A DNA stretch of 64,000 nucleotides, taken from contig OZ242031.1 in the NCBI GenBank assembly GCA_965205045.1, forward strand, positions 4,526,001 through 4,590,000, written 5' to 3'. A program made the translations under genes and the position numbers. Below are positions 16,630-25,723 of this stretch, in pieces; the stretch's first letter is position 1, and each line of letters begins with the position of its first letter. Source of the DNA: UBA6522 sp965205045. Lineage in GTDB: Bacteria; Pseudomonadota; Gammaproteobacteria; Steroidobacterales; Rariloculaceae. Below the pieces are notes generated by a model. That model saw only the letters and a program-made list of their open reading frames with translations, searched no databases and was not told the origin of the DNA.

Positions 16630-18293
16630 TTCGACGGATAACCATCAAGCGATTCAAACGGTTCCGTGATCAAACCTTCGAGCTTGCGGATTCGGTCGTT
16701 TTGGCAGGACCGAACAACTCCGGAAAGACCACTTTGCTTCAGGCGATTTCCGCTTGGAAGCTCGGTCTGGACCGCTGGATCGCTCATCGCTCCGGGAGGA
16801 ACGCCTCTCGGCGTTCCAGCGTACCCCTCTCTCGGGCGGACTTTACAGCACTACCAGTGCGGGAAATGAACTTGCTCTGGGAAGGCCGCAGAGTCACCGG
16901 GCCCAAGGGAGCCGCGGGCGGCGCCCGGCTCATCGAGATCGCGGTGGAGGGGGAAGCGGACGGAAAATCCTGGACCTGCGCCCTTGAGTTTCGATACGCC
17001 AATCGCGACCAGATGTATGTCAGGCCGCAAGTCTCGAAGGACTCCGACCACGATGCATTGCGAAACTTTCCGCCCAATGCGGCCAGAAATCTGAGCGTGA
17101 TTCATGTGCCTCCGTTGTCGGGCATCGAACGCGAGGAACCGCGCCGCGAACGGGGGATGCAGGACCTGCTGATCGGCCAGGGACGCCCCGGCGATATACT
17201 CCGAAATCTGCTCTGGGAAGTCTCCGAGGCCAACGCCGAACATTGGTCCGAGCTATCCGGCCATGTAAGGGACCTGTTCGGAATCACGCTTGAAAAGCCG
17301 TCCTACTCTCCGGTCCAACCCTTCATCGTATGCGAGTACGCCGCGGATTCCGCGCGCCCTCTCGACCTCTCCAATGCCGGCAGCGGCACACTTCAGGTAC
17401 TGCTCCTGCTTGCCTTCCTTTACCTCCGGCCCGCTTCCCTGATCCTGCTTGACGAGCCGGACGCGCATCAGCACATCATCCTGCAAAGGCAGGTCTACGA
17501 TCTCGTTCGAAAGATCGCGCGCCGCCACGGCGGCCAAGTGATTATCGCCACCCATTCCGAGGTGATTCTCGATGCCACCGAGCCGACTCGCGTGCTTGGG
17601 TTCTTTGGCGACGCGCCCGCTCTGCTCACACACAGGACCGAACGAGACCGATTGCGCGAGGCGCTCGAGCGGCTCACCACCACCGACCTCCTTCTCGGTC
17701 GGGAGATTGGGGCGGTTCTGTACGTCGAGGGCGAGAGCGACGAGCGGATACTGGGCGAATGGTCCCGCAAGCTCGACCATCCGGCAAAGGCATTTTTCGA
17801 ACGTCCGTTCGTCCACTGGCTCGGAGGACGGAGTCTTCAGGAAGCGCGCGGCCACTACTTCGCACTTCGCGCGGCCTTCCCGAAGATACGCGCCGTCTGC
17901 CTGCTTGATGGCGACAACCGCGATGAGCCGGATGAGGAAGTGATTGCCGCAGGCTTATTGGTCCTTCGTTGGCGACGCTACGAAATCGAGAACTACCTGC
18001 TGCTGCCGGAAGCCATCAAGCGGTTCGTCGGCGACCCAAGCCTCGACCGGAGTATCGAAGAAGAATTCTGGAAGCAGGTTCCGCACGGCACCGACCTGTT
18101 TGGCGACCACGTGTCGCTTAGCCGTATCAAGGCCAGCCACGAGTTTCTGGTACCGCTGCTCGAACGTGTTCGACCTACGCCCAAGCGAGATCTCTACCTG
18201 TTGGCCTCCCAGCTGCAGCCCGACGAAATTCATCCGGAAGCGGCCGGAAAGCTCGACCGTATCGCCTTTGAAGTTCGATCTCGCGAAGTTTGA
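16626..18293 (+). CDS. AAA ATPase fused to TOPRIM/DUF4435-like domain (OLD- or PARIS-type)
   Basis: A 555-residue protein. The ATPase half has Walker A LAGPNNSGKTTLL (27-38), the signature LSNAGSGTLQVLLLLAF (about 246), Walker B LILLDEPDAHQH (about 271) and VIIATHSEVILDA. The C-terminal half begins with VLYVEGESDERIL (about 363, the TOPRIM Glu), then CLLDGDNRDEPDEE (about 424, the acidic pair) and RRYEIENYLLLPEAI (about 450). The last is the form seen in DUF4435 proteins such as AriB of PARIS. It may be a fused AriA-AriB-like protein or an OLD-family nuclease; either way it is a likely anti-phage effector. The ATG at 16626 follows the methylase debris directly. Confidence 0.7.
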   Translation: MIRRITIKRFKRFRDQTFELADSVVLAGPNNSGKTTLLQAISAWKLGLDRWIAHRSGRNASRRSSVPLSRADFTALPVREMNLLWEGRRVTGPKGAAGGARLIEIAVEGEADGKSWTCALEFRYANRDQMYVRPQVSKDSDHDALRNFPPNAARNLSVIHVPPLSGIEREEPRRERGMQDLLIGQGRPGDILRNLLWEVSEANAEHWSELSGHVRDLFGITLEKPSYSPVQPFIVCEYAADSARPLDLSNAGSGTLQVLLLLAFLYLRPASLILLDEPDAHQHIILQRQVYDLVRKIARRHGGQVIIATHSEVILDATEPTRVLGFFGDAPALLTHRTERDRLREALERLTTTDLLLGREIGAVLYVEGESDERILGEWSRKLDHPAKAFFERPFVHWLGGRSLQEARGHYFALRAAFPKIRAVCLLDGDNRDEPDEEVIAAGLLVLRWRRYEIENYLLLPEAIKRFVGDPSLDRSIEEEFWKQVPHGTDLFGDHVSLSRIKASHEFLVPLLERVRPTPKRDLYLLASQLQPDEIHPEAAGKLDRIAFEVRSREV

Positions 18294-18434
18294 GCGGGAA
18301 CGGCAGGCGAATCGATCGCGGGCCGGTTCAATCCGTGAGGCGATGCCTGCACAGGGAGCATCCGCCAAACGTCAATGGCATAATCGCGCACCAATCCCTG
18401 TACCACGTCAAATCCCCGATCGGAGTCCTGCGGA

Positions 18435-20546
18435 GTGGCCGACCCACGCGACATTCTGGTGACCAGCGCGCTGCCCTACGCCAGCGGACCGCTGCACCTT
18501 GGGCACCTGGTGGAGTACACCCAGACGGACATCTGGGTGCGATTCCAGCGCATGCGGGGGCATCGCTGCATCTACGTTTGCGCCAGTGACGCCCACGGTA
18601 CGCCGACGATGATGCGGGCGGATGAGGCGGGGGTCGCCCCCGAGACGCTGGTCGCCGAAGTCGCGGAAGGGCATCGCAAGGATTTCGAGCGCTTCAGGAT
18701 CAGCGTCGACAACTACCAGACGACGCACTCCGCGGAGAACCTGGAACTGACCCGGGAGATGTATCGGCGTCTCAGGGAGAACGGGCACATCGACCGGAGG
18801 GTCATCACCCAGGCTTACGACGACGAGCGGCGCATGTTTCTGCCCGATCGATACGTGCGCGGCGAGTGCCCGTCCTGCGGCGCCGCGGACCAGTACGGAG
18901 ACTCCTGCGAGGTCTGCGGCGCAACCTACGCACCCATGGACCTGAAAAATCCCGTGTCGGTGGTGTCGGGTACCACTCCGTCGTTGCGCGAATCCGAACA
19001 CTTCTTCTTCCGGCTGAGCGCGTTCGAGGAAGAACTCAGGGCGTGGGTGCCCGAACACGTCGATGCCTCCATGGTGAGGAAGCTCGAAGAGTGGTTCCGG
19101 GCCGGGCTCAAGGACTGGGACATTTCGCGGGATGAGCCCTACTTCGGCTTCGAGATCCCGGGCGAGACCGGCAAGTACTTCTATGTCTGGTTCGACGCGC
19201 CCATCGGCTACATGGCGAGTTTCCTGCAGCTATGCAGGCAATCCGCGGCGGAGGGCAGCGAAACGCGTGGCTCCGGCGTCGAAACCGACAACAATCCGCG
19301 CGACGCCGAATCCGACGAAAACCGGCGCGGCGCCGAATCCGGCAACAGCCGGCACGGCGCCGGACTCGTCTTCGACGACTACTGGGCCGCCGACGCGAAA
19401 ACCGAGCTCTATCACTTCATCGGCAAGGACATCGTCTATTTTCATACCCTGTTCTGGCCGTCCGTGCTCAGCGGCGCAGGGTATCGCAAGCCCTCCGGCG
19501 TCTTCGTGCACGGGTTTCTCACCGTGGACGGGAAGAAAATGTCCAAGCGCAGGGGCACGTTCATCATGGCCTCCACCTACGCGAAGCACCTGGACCCGGA
19601 CTACCTGCGCTATTACTTCGCCGCCAAGCTCAGCAAGTCGGCGGACGATATCGACCTGAACCTGGACGACTTCATCGCCCGGCTCAACTCGGACCTTGTC
19701 GGCAAGGTGGTCAACATCGCCAGCCGTTGCGCCGGCTTCATCCACCGTCACAACGGCGGACTGCTCGGCGAAACCCTCCACGACGACGCGCTGTACCGAA
19801 GTTTTGCGGACGCTGCGCCGCAAATCGAAATCGATTACGAACAGCGCGACTACTCCCGCGCCCTGAAACGCGTCATCGCGCTGGCCGACCGCGCCAACCG
19901 TTACATCGACGGCGAAAAACCCTGGATTCTCGCGAAGGATCCGCAGCGGTCGCAACGCGTGGTCGATGTCTGCACGCAGGGCATCAACCTGTTTCGCTCG
20001 CTGATGGTTTACCTCAAGCCCGTCGTCCCGGGACTGGCGGAGCGGGCGGAAGAATTTCTCAACGGGGCACCGCTCGCATGGAGCGACGCGGGCACGCCCC
20101 TGCTGGATCATCGCCTCCGGAGATTCCGGAGCCTGCTGGAGCGAGTACCACCCAAGGAGGTCCAAGCCATGGTCGACGACAGCCGCACCGGCCCCGACAC
20201 CCCCAAACCCACCTACAAGGACGAGATCGACATCGAGCAGTTCGCGAAGGTTGACATGCGCATCGCCCGGGTCATCGAAGCCGGTTACGTGGAGGGCGCG
20301 GACAGATTGCTGAAGCTGCGCCTGGACCTGGGCGGCGACGAGCGGGAGGTGTTTGCGGGCATTCGCTCCGCCTACCGCCCGGAGGACCTGGTCGAAAGGC
20401 TGGTGGTGGCGGTCGCCAACCTCAAACCCCGGAAGATGCGTTTCGGCACCTCCCAAGGCATGATATTGGCCAGTGGCCCGGGGGGGAGCGACATATTTCT
20501 CCTGAGTCCCGACAGCGGCGCCAAACCCGGCATGAAGGTCACCTGA
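18435..20546 (+). CDS. metG: methionine--tRNA ligase with C-terminal tRNA-binding domain
   Basis: A 703-residue class I synthetase. It shows the HIGH-type motif HLGH (21-24), the zinc knuckle CPSCGAADQYGDSCEVCGA (145-163), the KMSKRRG loop (368-374) and a C-terminal OB-fold tRNA-binding domain (about 590-703: IEQFAKVDMRIARVIEAGYV cut here). The start is GTG at 18435. An extra hydrophilic stretch at residues 271-310, where E. coli has a few residues, carries an imperfect 27-bp repeat. It follows the defence island after 141 bases, of which nothing is clearly coding. Confidence 0.96.
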   Translation: MADPRDILVTSALPYASGPLHLGHLVEYTQTDIWVRFQRMRGHRCIYVCASDAHGTPTMMRADEAGVAPETLVAEVAEGHRKDFERFRISVDNYQTTHSAENLELTREMYRRLRENGHIDRRVITQAYDDERRMFLPDRYVRGECPSCGAADQYGDSCEVCGATYAPMDLKNPVSVVSGTTPSLRESEHFFFRLSAFEEELRAWVPEHVDASMVRKLEEWFRAGLKDWDISRDEPYFGFEIPGETGKYFYVWFDAPIGYMASFLQLCRQSAAEGSETRGSGVETDNNPRDAESDENRRGAESGNSRHGAGLVFDDYWAADAKTELYHFIGKDIVYFHTLFWPSVLSGAGYRKPSGVFVHGFLTVDGKKMSKRRGTFIMASTYAKHLDPDYLRYYFAAKLSKSADDIDLNLDDFIARLNSDLVGKVVNIASRCAGFIHRHNGGLLGETLHDDALYRSFADAAPQIEIDYEQRDYSRALKRVIALADRANRYIDGEKPWILAKDPQRSQRVVDVCTQGINLFRSLMVYLKPVVPGLAERAEEFLNGAPLAWSDAGTPLLDHRLRRFRSLLERVPPKEVQAMVDDSRTGPDTPKPTYKDEIDIEQFAKVDMRIARVIEAGYVEGADRLLKLRLDLGGDEREVFAGIRSAYRPEDLVERLVVAVANLKPRKMRFGTSQGMILASGPGGSDIFLLSPDSGAKPGMKVT
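19299..19361 (+). repeat. 27-bp in-frame repeat inside metG
   Basis: Two imperfect copies (19299-19325 and 19326-19352) and a 9-base partial copy encode the low-complexity run DAESDENRR-GAESGNSRH-G. The repeat lies in the surface insert of MetG just before VFDDYW, so it expands a loop rather than the active site. Confidence 0.85.
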
Positions 20547-20616
20547 GCCACATGGCGGAGCCGGCGGTTATCATGTTCCCGACCGCCCCGATCAACGAAC
20601 AGGTCATCCGAACATC

Positions 20617-21198
20617 ATGACGGAGTTGGTGGTAATCATTTTCTCGGCCGCCCTGGTCAACAACTTCGTATTGGTTCAGTTTCTCGGGCTCTGCCCCTTT
20701 CTCGGCGCCACGCGCAAGCTGGAAGGCGCCCTGGGCATGGGGCTGGCCACGGGCCTGGTGCTGACGCTGGCCTCCGCATTCAGCTACCTGGTGGAGCGGT
20801 TCGTATTGATCCCGTTCGATGTCGCCTACCTTCGCCTGGTGTCTTTCATCGTGGTCATCGGCGCGGCGGTGCAATTCACCGAGCTGGTATTGAGCCGCGC
20901 CTTTCCCCTGCTTCACAAGGTTCTCGGCATCTACATTCCGCTGATCGCCAGCAATTGCGCCGTGCTCGGCGTCGCGCTGTTGAACTCCAATGCCAGCCGC
21001 AGCCTGGCGGCCGCCATCTTCTACGGCGCGGGCGCCGCGCTGGGCTTCGGCATCGTCCTGGTGCTGCTGAGCAGCCTGCGCGAACGCCTGGAAGGCGAAG
21101 ACGTGCCGGCGCCGTTCCGCGGCTCGGCGATCACGCTGGTCACCGCCGGGATCCTGTCGCTGGCTTTCTTCGGGTTCAACGGGTTCAGCCGCATTTGA
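20617..21198 (+). CDS. rsxA: Rnf/Rsx electron transport complex subunit A
   Basis: A 193-residue inner-membrane subunit with six hydrophobic helices. The family motifs NNFVLVQFLGLCPFLGA and YIPLIASNCAVLGVALLN carry the conserved membrane cysteines that with RsxE hold an intramembrane iron-sulfur centre. It is the first gene of a gap-free rsxABCDGE operon. The complex couples NADH-ferredoxin electron flow to sodium or proton movement and in enterics also resets SoxR. Confidence 0.97.
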   Translation: MTELVVIIFSAALVNNFVLVQFLGLCPFLGATRKLEGALGMGLATGLVLTLASAFSYLVERFVLIPFDVAYLRLVSFIVVIGAAVQFTELVLSRAFPLLHKVLGIYIPLIASNCAVLGVALLNSNASRSLAAAIFYGAGAALGFGIVLVLLSSLRERLEGEDVPAPFRGSAITLVTAGILSLAFFGFNGFSRI

Positions 21199-21716
21199 TG
21201 ATCACCGGCACCGTTGTCCTGTCGAGTCTCGCGATCGCACTGGCCATCGGGCTGGTGCTGTGCAGCCGCTACATGGCGCAGTCGGAAGATTCCGTCGTTG
21301 ACGAGGTCGAGCGGATGCTGCCCCGGATCCAGTGTGCGCAGTGCGGCTATCCCGGCTGCCGGCCCTATGCTGCCGCCATCGTTGGCGAGTCGGCGCCGCT
21401 CAACCTCTGCCCTCCCGGTGGCGAGGACACGGTAAGGCGGCTCGCCAGGTTCCTGGGACGCGACGCCGCTCACCTTGCAAGTCCGGAGACCGTCGCGGGA
21501 GCCGCCGCGGTTCCGGCCAGCCTGGACGACATCGCCGTCATCGACGAGGACCTGTGTATCGGGTGCAATCTCTGCGCGCGCGCCTGTCCCGTGGATGCCA
21601 TCGTGGGCGTTCACCAGATGATGCACACGGTGATAACCGATCACTGCACCGGGTGCGCGCTGTGCCTGCCGCCCTGCCCCGTGGACTGCATTTCTCTGGC
21701 GCCGCGCCATGCTTGA
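21198..21716 (+). CDS. rsxB: Rnf/Rsx electron transport complex subunit B
   Basis: A 172-residue iron-sulfur subunit. An N-terminal membrane anchor (VVLSSLAIALAIGLVLCSRYMA) is followed by a cluster domain (CAQCGYPGCRPYA) and a two-cluster ferredoxin domain (CIGCNLCARACPVDAI and CTGCALCLPPCPVDCI). The ATG at 21198 shares its A with the rsxA stop. It relays electrons between the soluble and membrane parts of Rnf. The next gene overlaps by eight bases. Confidence 0.97.
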   Translation: MITGTVVLSSLAIALAIGLVLCSRYMAQSEDSVVDEVERMLPRIQCAQCGYPGCRPYAAAIVGESAPLNLCPPGGEDTVRRLARFLGRDAAHLASPETVAGAAAVPASLDDIAVIDEDLCIGCNLCARACPVDAIVGVHQMMHTVITDHCTGCALCLPPCPVDCISLAPRHA

Positions 21717-23226
21717 GCGGAGCCTTCAGCGCGAGCTTTCCGGCGGCTTCAGAATCAGGGCGAGGAAGGCCATGTCGACGGATTCGCCCATTGCCCGTGG
21801 ACTCTTGCCCGAGCGCCTGATCATTCCAATGGACCAGCAGGCGGGACCGGCGGCGGTGCCGATCGTGGAAGTCGGCCAGCGCGTACGCAAGGGAGAAATG
21901 ATCGGCCGGCCCGGAGGCCTGCGCTCGGCGGGCGTACATGCATCGGCTTCGGGCACGGTCAGCGCGATTCGGGAGGGACCGTCACCCACGGTAAACGGAC
22001 TGACGACTTCGCTGTGCGTGCACCTGGAAACCGACGGCGGAAATGAGCAGGCGCCGTCCGGGGGCTGGCCGAGAGAGCGGGATGCGCGAATCGATGCCAT
22101 CTGCAACGCCGGAATCGTGGGTCTGGGCGGTGCGGTCTTTTCCACCGCGGAGAAACTGCGCGACGATGCCGAATGCGATCTGTTGATTCTCAACGGCGCC
22201 GAGTGCGAGCCGTACATCAGTTGCGACGACATGCTGATGCGGGAGCATCCGCTTGAGGTTGTCCGCGGTGCGCTGGCCATGATGGACCTGACAGGCGCGG
22301 AGGCAACCGTATTCGCGGTCGAACGGGACAAGCCGGATGCGCTGCGGGCCGTACGCGAGGCCGCCGCGCAACTGGGCGATACGCGGATCGAGTTCGCCCG
22401 GGTCCCCACGGTCTATCCCGCCGGCGGAGAACGCCAGCTCGTCGAGTTGCTGACCGGGCGCGAAGTGCCCAGCGGCAGCTATCCCCCCGCGGCCGGGTGC
22501 ATCTGCCAGAACGTGGGCACGGCGTTCGCGCTGGATCGATTCATGCGGCGCGGCGAACCGCTGACCAGCCGGATCGTGACGGTCACCGGTAACGGCATCG
22601 CCAACGCAGCCAACGTGGAAGTGCCCATCGGCACGCCCATTCGCGACCTGATCGATTTCTGCGGCGGTTACCGGGGTGAGGTTGCGCGGCTGATCCTCGG
22701 GGGGAACATGATGGGCTATGCGCTTCCCGGCGACGACTTGCCCGTCACCAAGGCGGGCAACTGCATCGTCGCGGCTCATTCGGACGAGGTCCGGGAATCT
22801 TTCGGGGAGTGGCCGTGCATCCGCTGCGGCGATTGCGCCGACGTCTGCCCTCCCCGGCTGCTGCCCCAGCAACTGCTGCGGGCAGCCTCCGTGCGGGATT
22901 TCGACCGACTGGACGCCCTGGGTCTGAACGACTGCATCGAGTGCGGATGCTGCGACGTCGCCTGCCCCAGCCAGATCGCGCTGACCGAACGATTCAGGCA
23001 GGCCAAGCAGGCCTGGGCGTTGGTGTCGCAACGGGCCGCGATGGCGGACCTGGCTGCCCGGCGTCACCGGCGCAAGCTGGCGCGATTGGCGGCACAGACC
23101 GAGGACATCCACCGGCAGCAGGACGATCTGATCGCCGCGATCGGCAGCGGGGACAGCCGTGCAATGATCGAGGCGGCGGTGGCGCGGGCGAGCGGGCGCC
23201 GCAGCGAGAGCGAACCGACCCACTGA
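21709..23226 (+). CDS. rsxC: Rnf/Rsx electron transport complex subunit C
   Basis: A 505-residue peripheral subunit that takes electrons from NADH. It shows the flavin/NADH-binding segment GIVGLGGAVFSTAEKL and LILNGAECEPYISCDDMLM, an SLBB-like region, and two cluster motifs (CIRCGDCADVCPP and CIECGCCDVACPSQ). It lacks the long Ala/Lys-rich C-terminal repeat of the E. coli protein and ends about 70 residues after the second cluster. It is translationally coupled to rsxB. Confidence 0.96.
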   Translation: MLERSLQRELSGGFRIRARKAMSTDSPIARGLLPERLIIPMDQQAGPAAVPIVEVGQRVRKGEMIGRPGGLRSAGVHASASGTVSAIREGPSPTVNGLTTSLCVHLETDGGNEQAPSGGWPRERDARIDAICNAGIVGLGGAVFSTAEKLRDDAECDLLILNGAECEPYISCDDMLMREHPLEVVRGALAMMDLTGAEATVFAVERDKPDALRAVREAAAQLGDTRIEFARVPTVYPAGGERQLVELLTGREVPSGSYPPAAGCICQNVGTAFALDRFMRRGEPLTSRIVTVTGNGIANAANVEVPIGTPIRDLIDFCGGYRGEVARLILGGNMMGYALPGDDLPVTKAGNCIVAAHSDEVRESFGEWPCIRCGDCADVCPPRLLPQQLLRAASVRDFDRLDALGLNDCIECGCCDVACPSQIALTERFRQAKQAWALVSQRAAMADLAARRHRRKLARLAAQTEDIHRQQDDLIAAIGSGDSRAMIEAAVARASGRRSESEPTH

Positions 23227-24263
23227 TGCAATTTGAACTGAAACCGCCGCCCCACGCCCTTCCCACCACCAGCGTGCCGCGGGTGATGCGCCATGTGATT
23301 TACGCGCTGGTGCCCGCGGCGTTCGCCCACGTGTGGTTCTTCGGATGGGGGATCTGCATCAACGCGCTGATCGCCACTGCAGCGGCCCTGGGCGCGGAGG
23401 CCCTCATGCTTCGCGCGCGAGGCCGGCCCGTCAAGCCCGCGCTGCTCGACGGTACGGCGACGGTCACGGCCGTGCTGCTGGCCTTCGCGATCCCGCCCCT
23501 GGCGCCCTGGTGGGTGCCGGTGATCGGCGCCGTGTCGGCCATCGTGCTTGCGAAACACCTGTACGGCGGGCTCGGATCGAACCTGTTCAATCCCGCGATG
23601 GTGGGTTACGCGGTGTTGCTGATTTCCTTTCCGGTGGAAATGACCTACTGGTTGCCGCCGCGCGGTGCAGAACTGGGCCTGCAGTCCATTGGCGCCTGGG
23701 ACAGCCTGCGCTTCGCCCTGACCGGCTCGCTGCCCCAGGGGCTTGCCGTCGATGCGGTTACCCAGGCCACCCCGCTGGACCTGGTGCGCGAAGGGCTGAC
23801 CAGCATGCAAACGCTGGCTGAAGTACAGGCCGGCCCCCTGTTCGGCGGCATGGGCGGCCGGGGCTGGGTATGGGTCAACAGCCTGATCGCCGTCGGCGGT
23901 CTCTACCTGCTGTTTCGCGGCATCATTCGCTGGCACATTCCCGTCTCGATGCTGGCGGCCATCGTGGTGCTCGCGGCGGTATTCCACGCATTCGATGCCA
24001 GCCGGTACGCCTCGGCGAGCTTTCATCTTTTCAGCGGTGCGAGCCTGCTGGGCGCCTTCTTCATCGCCACGGATCCCGTCTCCGCGGCGACCACCGACCG
24101 GGGCCGGCTGATTTACGGGGCGGGGATTGGCATACTCGTCTACGCGATCCGTATGTGGGGCGGCTACCCGGACGGGGTCGCCTTCGCCGTGCTGCTGATG
24201 AACGCAACGGTTCCCCTGCTGGACCGCTACACCAGACCGAGAATTTATGGCCGACCGAGATAG
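23226..24263 (+). CDS. rsxD: Rnf/Rsx electron transport complex subunit D
   Basis: A 345-residue inner-membrane subunit with about nine hydrophobic segments. The conserved DAVTQATPLD near residue 180 contains the Thr that carries covalent FMN. GGLGSNLFNPAMVGYA and FFIATDPVSAATTDRGRLIYG are family hallmarks. The ATG overlaps the rsxC stop, and the 3' end overlaps rsxG by 17 bases. Confidence 0.97.
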   Translation: MQFELKPPPHALPTTSVPRVMRHVIYALVPAAFAHVWFFGWGICINALIATAAALGAEALMLRARGRPVKPALLDGTATVTAVLLAFAIPPLAPWWVPVIGAVSAIVLAKHLYGGLGSNLFNPAMVGYAVLLISFPVEMTYWLPPRGAELGLQSIGAWDSLRFALTGSLPQGLAVDAVTQATPLDLVREGLTSMQTLAEVQAGPLFGGMGGRGWVWVNSLIAVGGLYLLFRGIIRWHIPVSMLAAIVVLAAVFHAFDASRYASASFHLFSGASLLGAFFIATDPVSAATTDRGRLIYGAGIGILVYAIRMWGGYPDGVAFAVLLMNATVPLLDRYTRPRIYGRPR

Positions 24264-25002
24264 ACAGGGCCTGCGCGCCATCCTGGTAGTTGCCTTGATC
24301 GCCGTGTGCGCGGCCGGGCTGATCTCTGTCAGCCACGAAATCAGCGCCGAGCGTATCGAGCGCAACATTGCCGAGCGGGTGATGCAGTCGCTCCACGAAG
24401 TTCTCGACCCGTCCCTCTACGATAACGACCTGATCCGATCCCAGGTTCGGGTGATCGCTCCCGATCTGCTTGGAACCACGGATCCCGTACAGGTGTTCTT
24501 GGCCACGCGCGGCGGCAAACCCGCCGGGGCGATTTTTGCCTCGGTCGCCCCACGGGGCTACAACGGCGCCATCGACCTGCTCGTCGGGATCGATGCCGGG
24601 GGCGTTGTCCAGGGCGTGCGCGTGACCGATCACCGGGAAACGCCCGGACTGGGTGACCGGATCGAGATTGCGATTTCCGACTGGATCACCGGGTTCGACG
24701 GGACCAGCCTTGCGGACCCGCCACTCCCGCAGTGGGCCGTGACGGCCGATGGCGGCCGGTTCGACGCCTTCACCGGCGCGACGGTGACGCCACGGGCGGT
24801 GGTCCGGGCGGTACGGGATACGCTCGTCTACTTCGATGAAAACCAGACGGAACTGTTCGAGCGCGCCGCAGCCGAGGAGGCTGACGCGACGGGTGCGGAA
24901 ACGGAAACGGTTCCCGAACGCGTGCGAGCGCCGGTCGCCGATGGCAGACTGCGCCCGCATCGAACCACGGTTCCGGATCCCGCGGGAGCGCCCATTCCAT
25001 GA
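24247..25002 (+). CDS. rsxG: Rnf/Rsx electron transport complex subunit G
   Basis: A 251-residue subunit with one N-terminal membrane helix (AILVVALIAVCAAGLISVS) and a periplasmic FMN domain. The flavinylation motif is FTGATVTPRAVV near residue 178; the VTDHRETPGLGDRIE segment is typical. The C-terminal 45 residues (rich in Glu, Thr and Arg) extend past the usual end. It overlaps rsxD and rsxE. Confidence 0.95.
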   Translation: MADRDRQGLRAILVVALIAVCAAGLISVSHEISAERIERNIAERVMQSLHEVLDPSLYDNDLIRSQVRVIAPDLLGTTDPVQVFLATRGGKPAGAIFASVAPRGYNGAIDLLVGIDAGGVVQGVRVTDHRETPGLGDRIEIAISDWITGFDGTSLADPPLPQWAVTADGGRFDAFTGATVTPRAVVRAVRDTLVYFDENQTELFERAAAEEADATGAETETVPERVRAPVADGRLRPHRTTVPDPAGAPIP

Positions 25003-25667
25003 ATGGCGCGGGAACCCTCTTCGCGGACGGATTCTGGCGCAACAACGCTGCGTTCGTGCAGTTGCTGGGGCTCTGCCCACTGCTGGCCATCACCACCACG
25101 TTGGTCATCGGGCTTGCCCTGGGCATTGCGACGACCCTGGTCCTGATCGCGACCAATTCGGTAGTTTCCCTGATCCGGGGGGCACTGGTGCCGAGCGTTC
25201 GAATCCTGATCTTCGTGCTCATCATCGCTTCCCTGGTCACCACCATCGACATGTTGACCAATGCGTTCTTCCACGACCTGTACCGGGTACTCGGACTGTT
25301 CATCCCCCTGATCGTCACCAACTGCACCATCCTGGCGCAGGCCGAATCGGTGGCCAGCCGCCATCGAATCGACCGGGCGGCATTGTCCGGCCTGGCGACG
25401 GGCCTGGGATTTGCCGCGGCCCTGGTCATGCTGGGCGGGCTGAGGGAGATCGTCGGATCCGGCACGTTGTTTTCCGGCATGGAGTTTCTGCTGGGCGAAG
25501 CGGCCCGGGGCGTCTATATCGACCTGCCCTATGAGGGCATGCTGGCAGCAATCCTGCCGCCCGGCGCTTTCTTCGGACTGGCTGTCCTGATCGCCGCGCG
25601 CAACTGCCTGGCGGACAGGAAAAAGGCTGATCCCGCCCCGAGCGAAGCAGCGGCGGTTCGACAGTGA
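24999..25667 (+). CDS. rsxE: Rnf/Rsx electron transport complex subunit E
   Basis: A 222-residue inner-membrane subunit, paralogous to RsxA, with six helices. NNAAFVQLLGLCPLLAIT and GLFIPLIVTNCTILAQAE carry the paired membrane cysteines. The start overlaps the rsxG stop by four bases. It closes the Rnf operon; nth follows 56 bases later, as in many Gammaproteobacteria. Confidence 0.96.
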   Translation: MNGAGTLFADGFWRNNAAFVQLLGLCPLLAITTTLVIGLALGIATTLVLIATNSVVSLIRGALVPSVRILIFVLIIASLVTTIDMLTNAFFHDLYRVLGLFIPLIVTNCTILAQAESVASRHRIDRAALSGLATGLGFAAALVMLGGLREIVGSGTLFSGMEFLLGEAARGVYIDLPYEGMLAAILPPGAFFGLAVLIAARNCLADRKKADPAPSEAAAVRQ

Positions 25668-25723
25668 TGTCCGCGCTCACACCGTGAATTCCGCACGCAT
25701 ACCGTGATCGCAGAGCCCACGCC

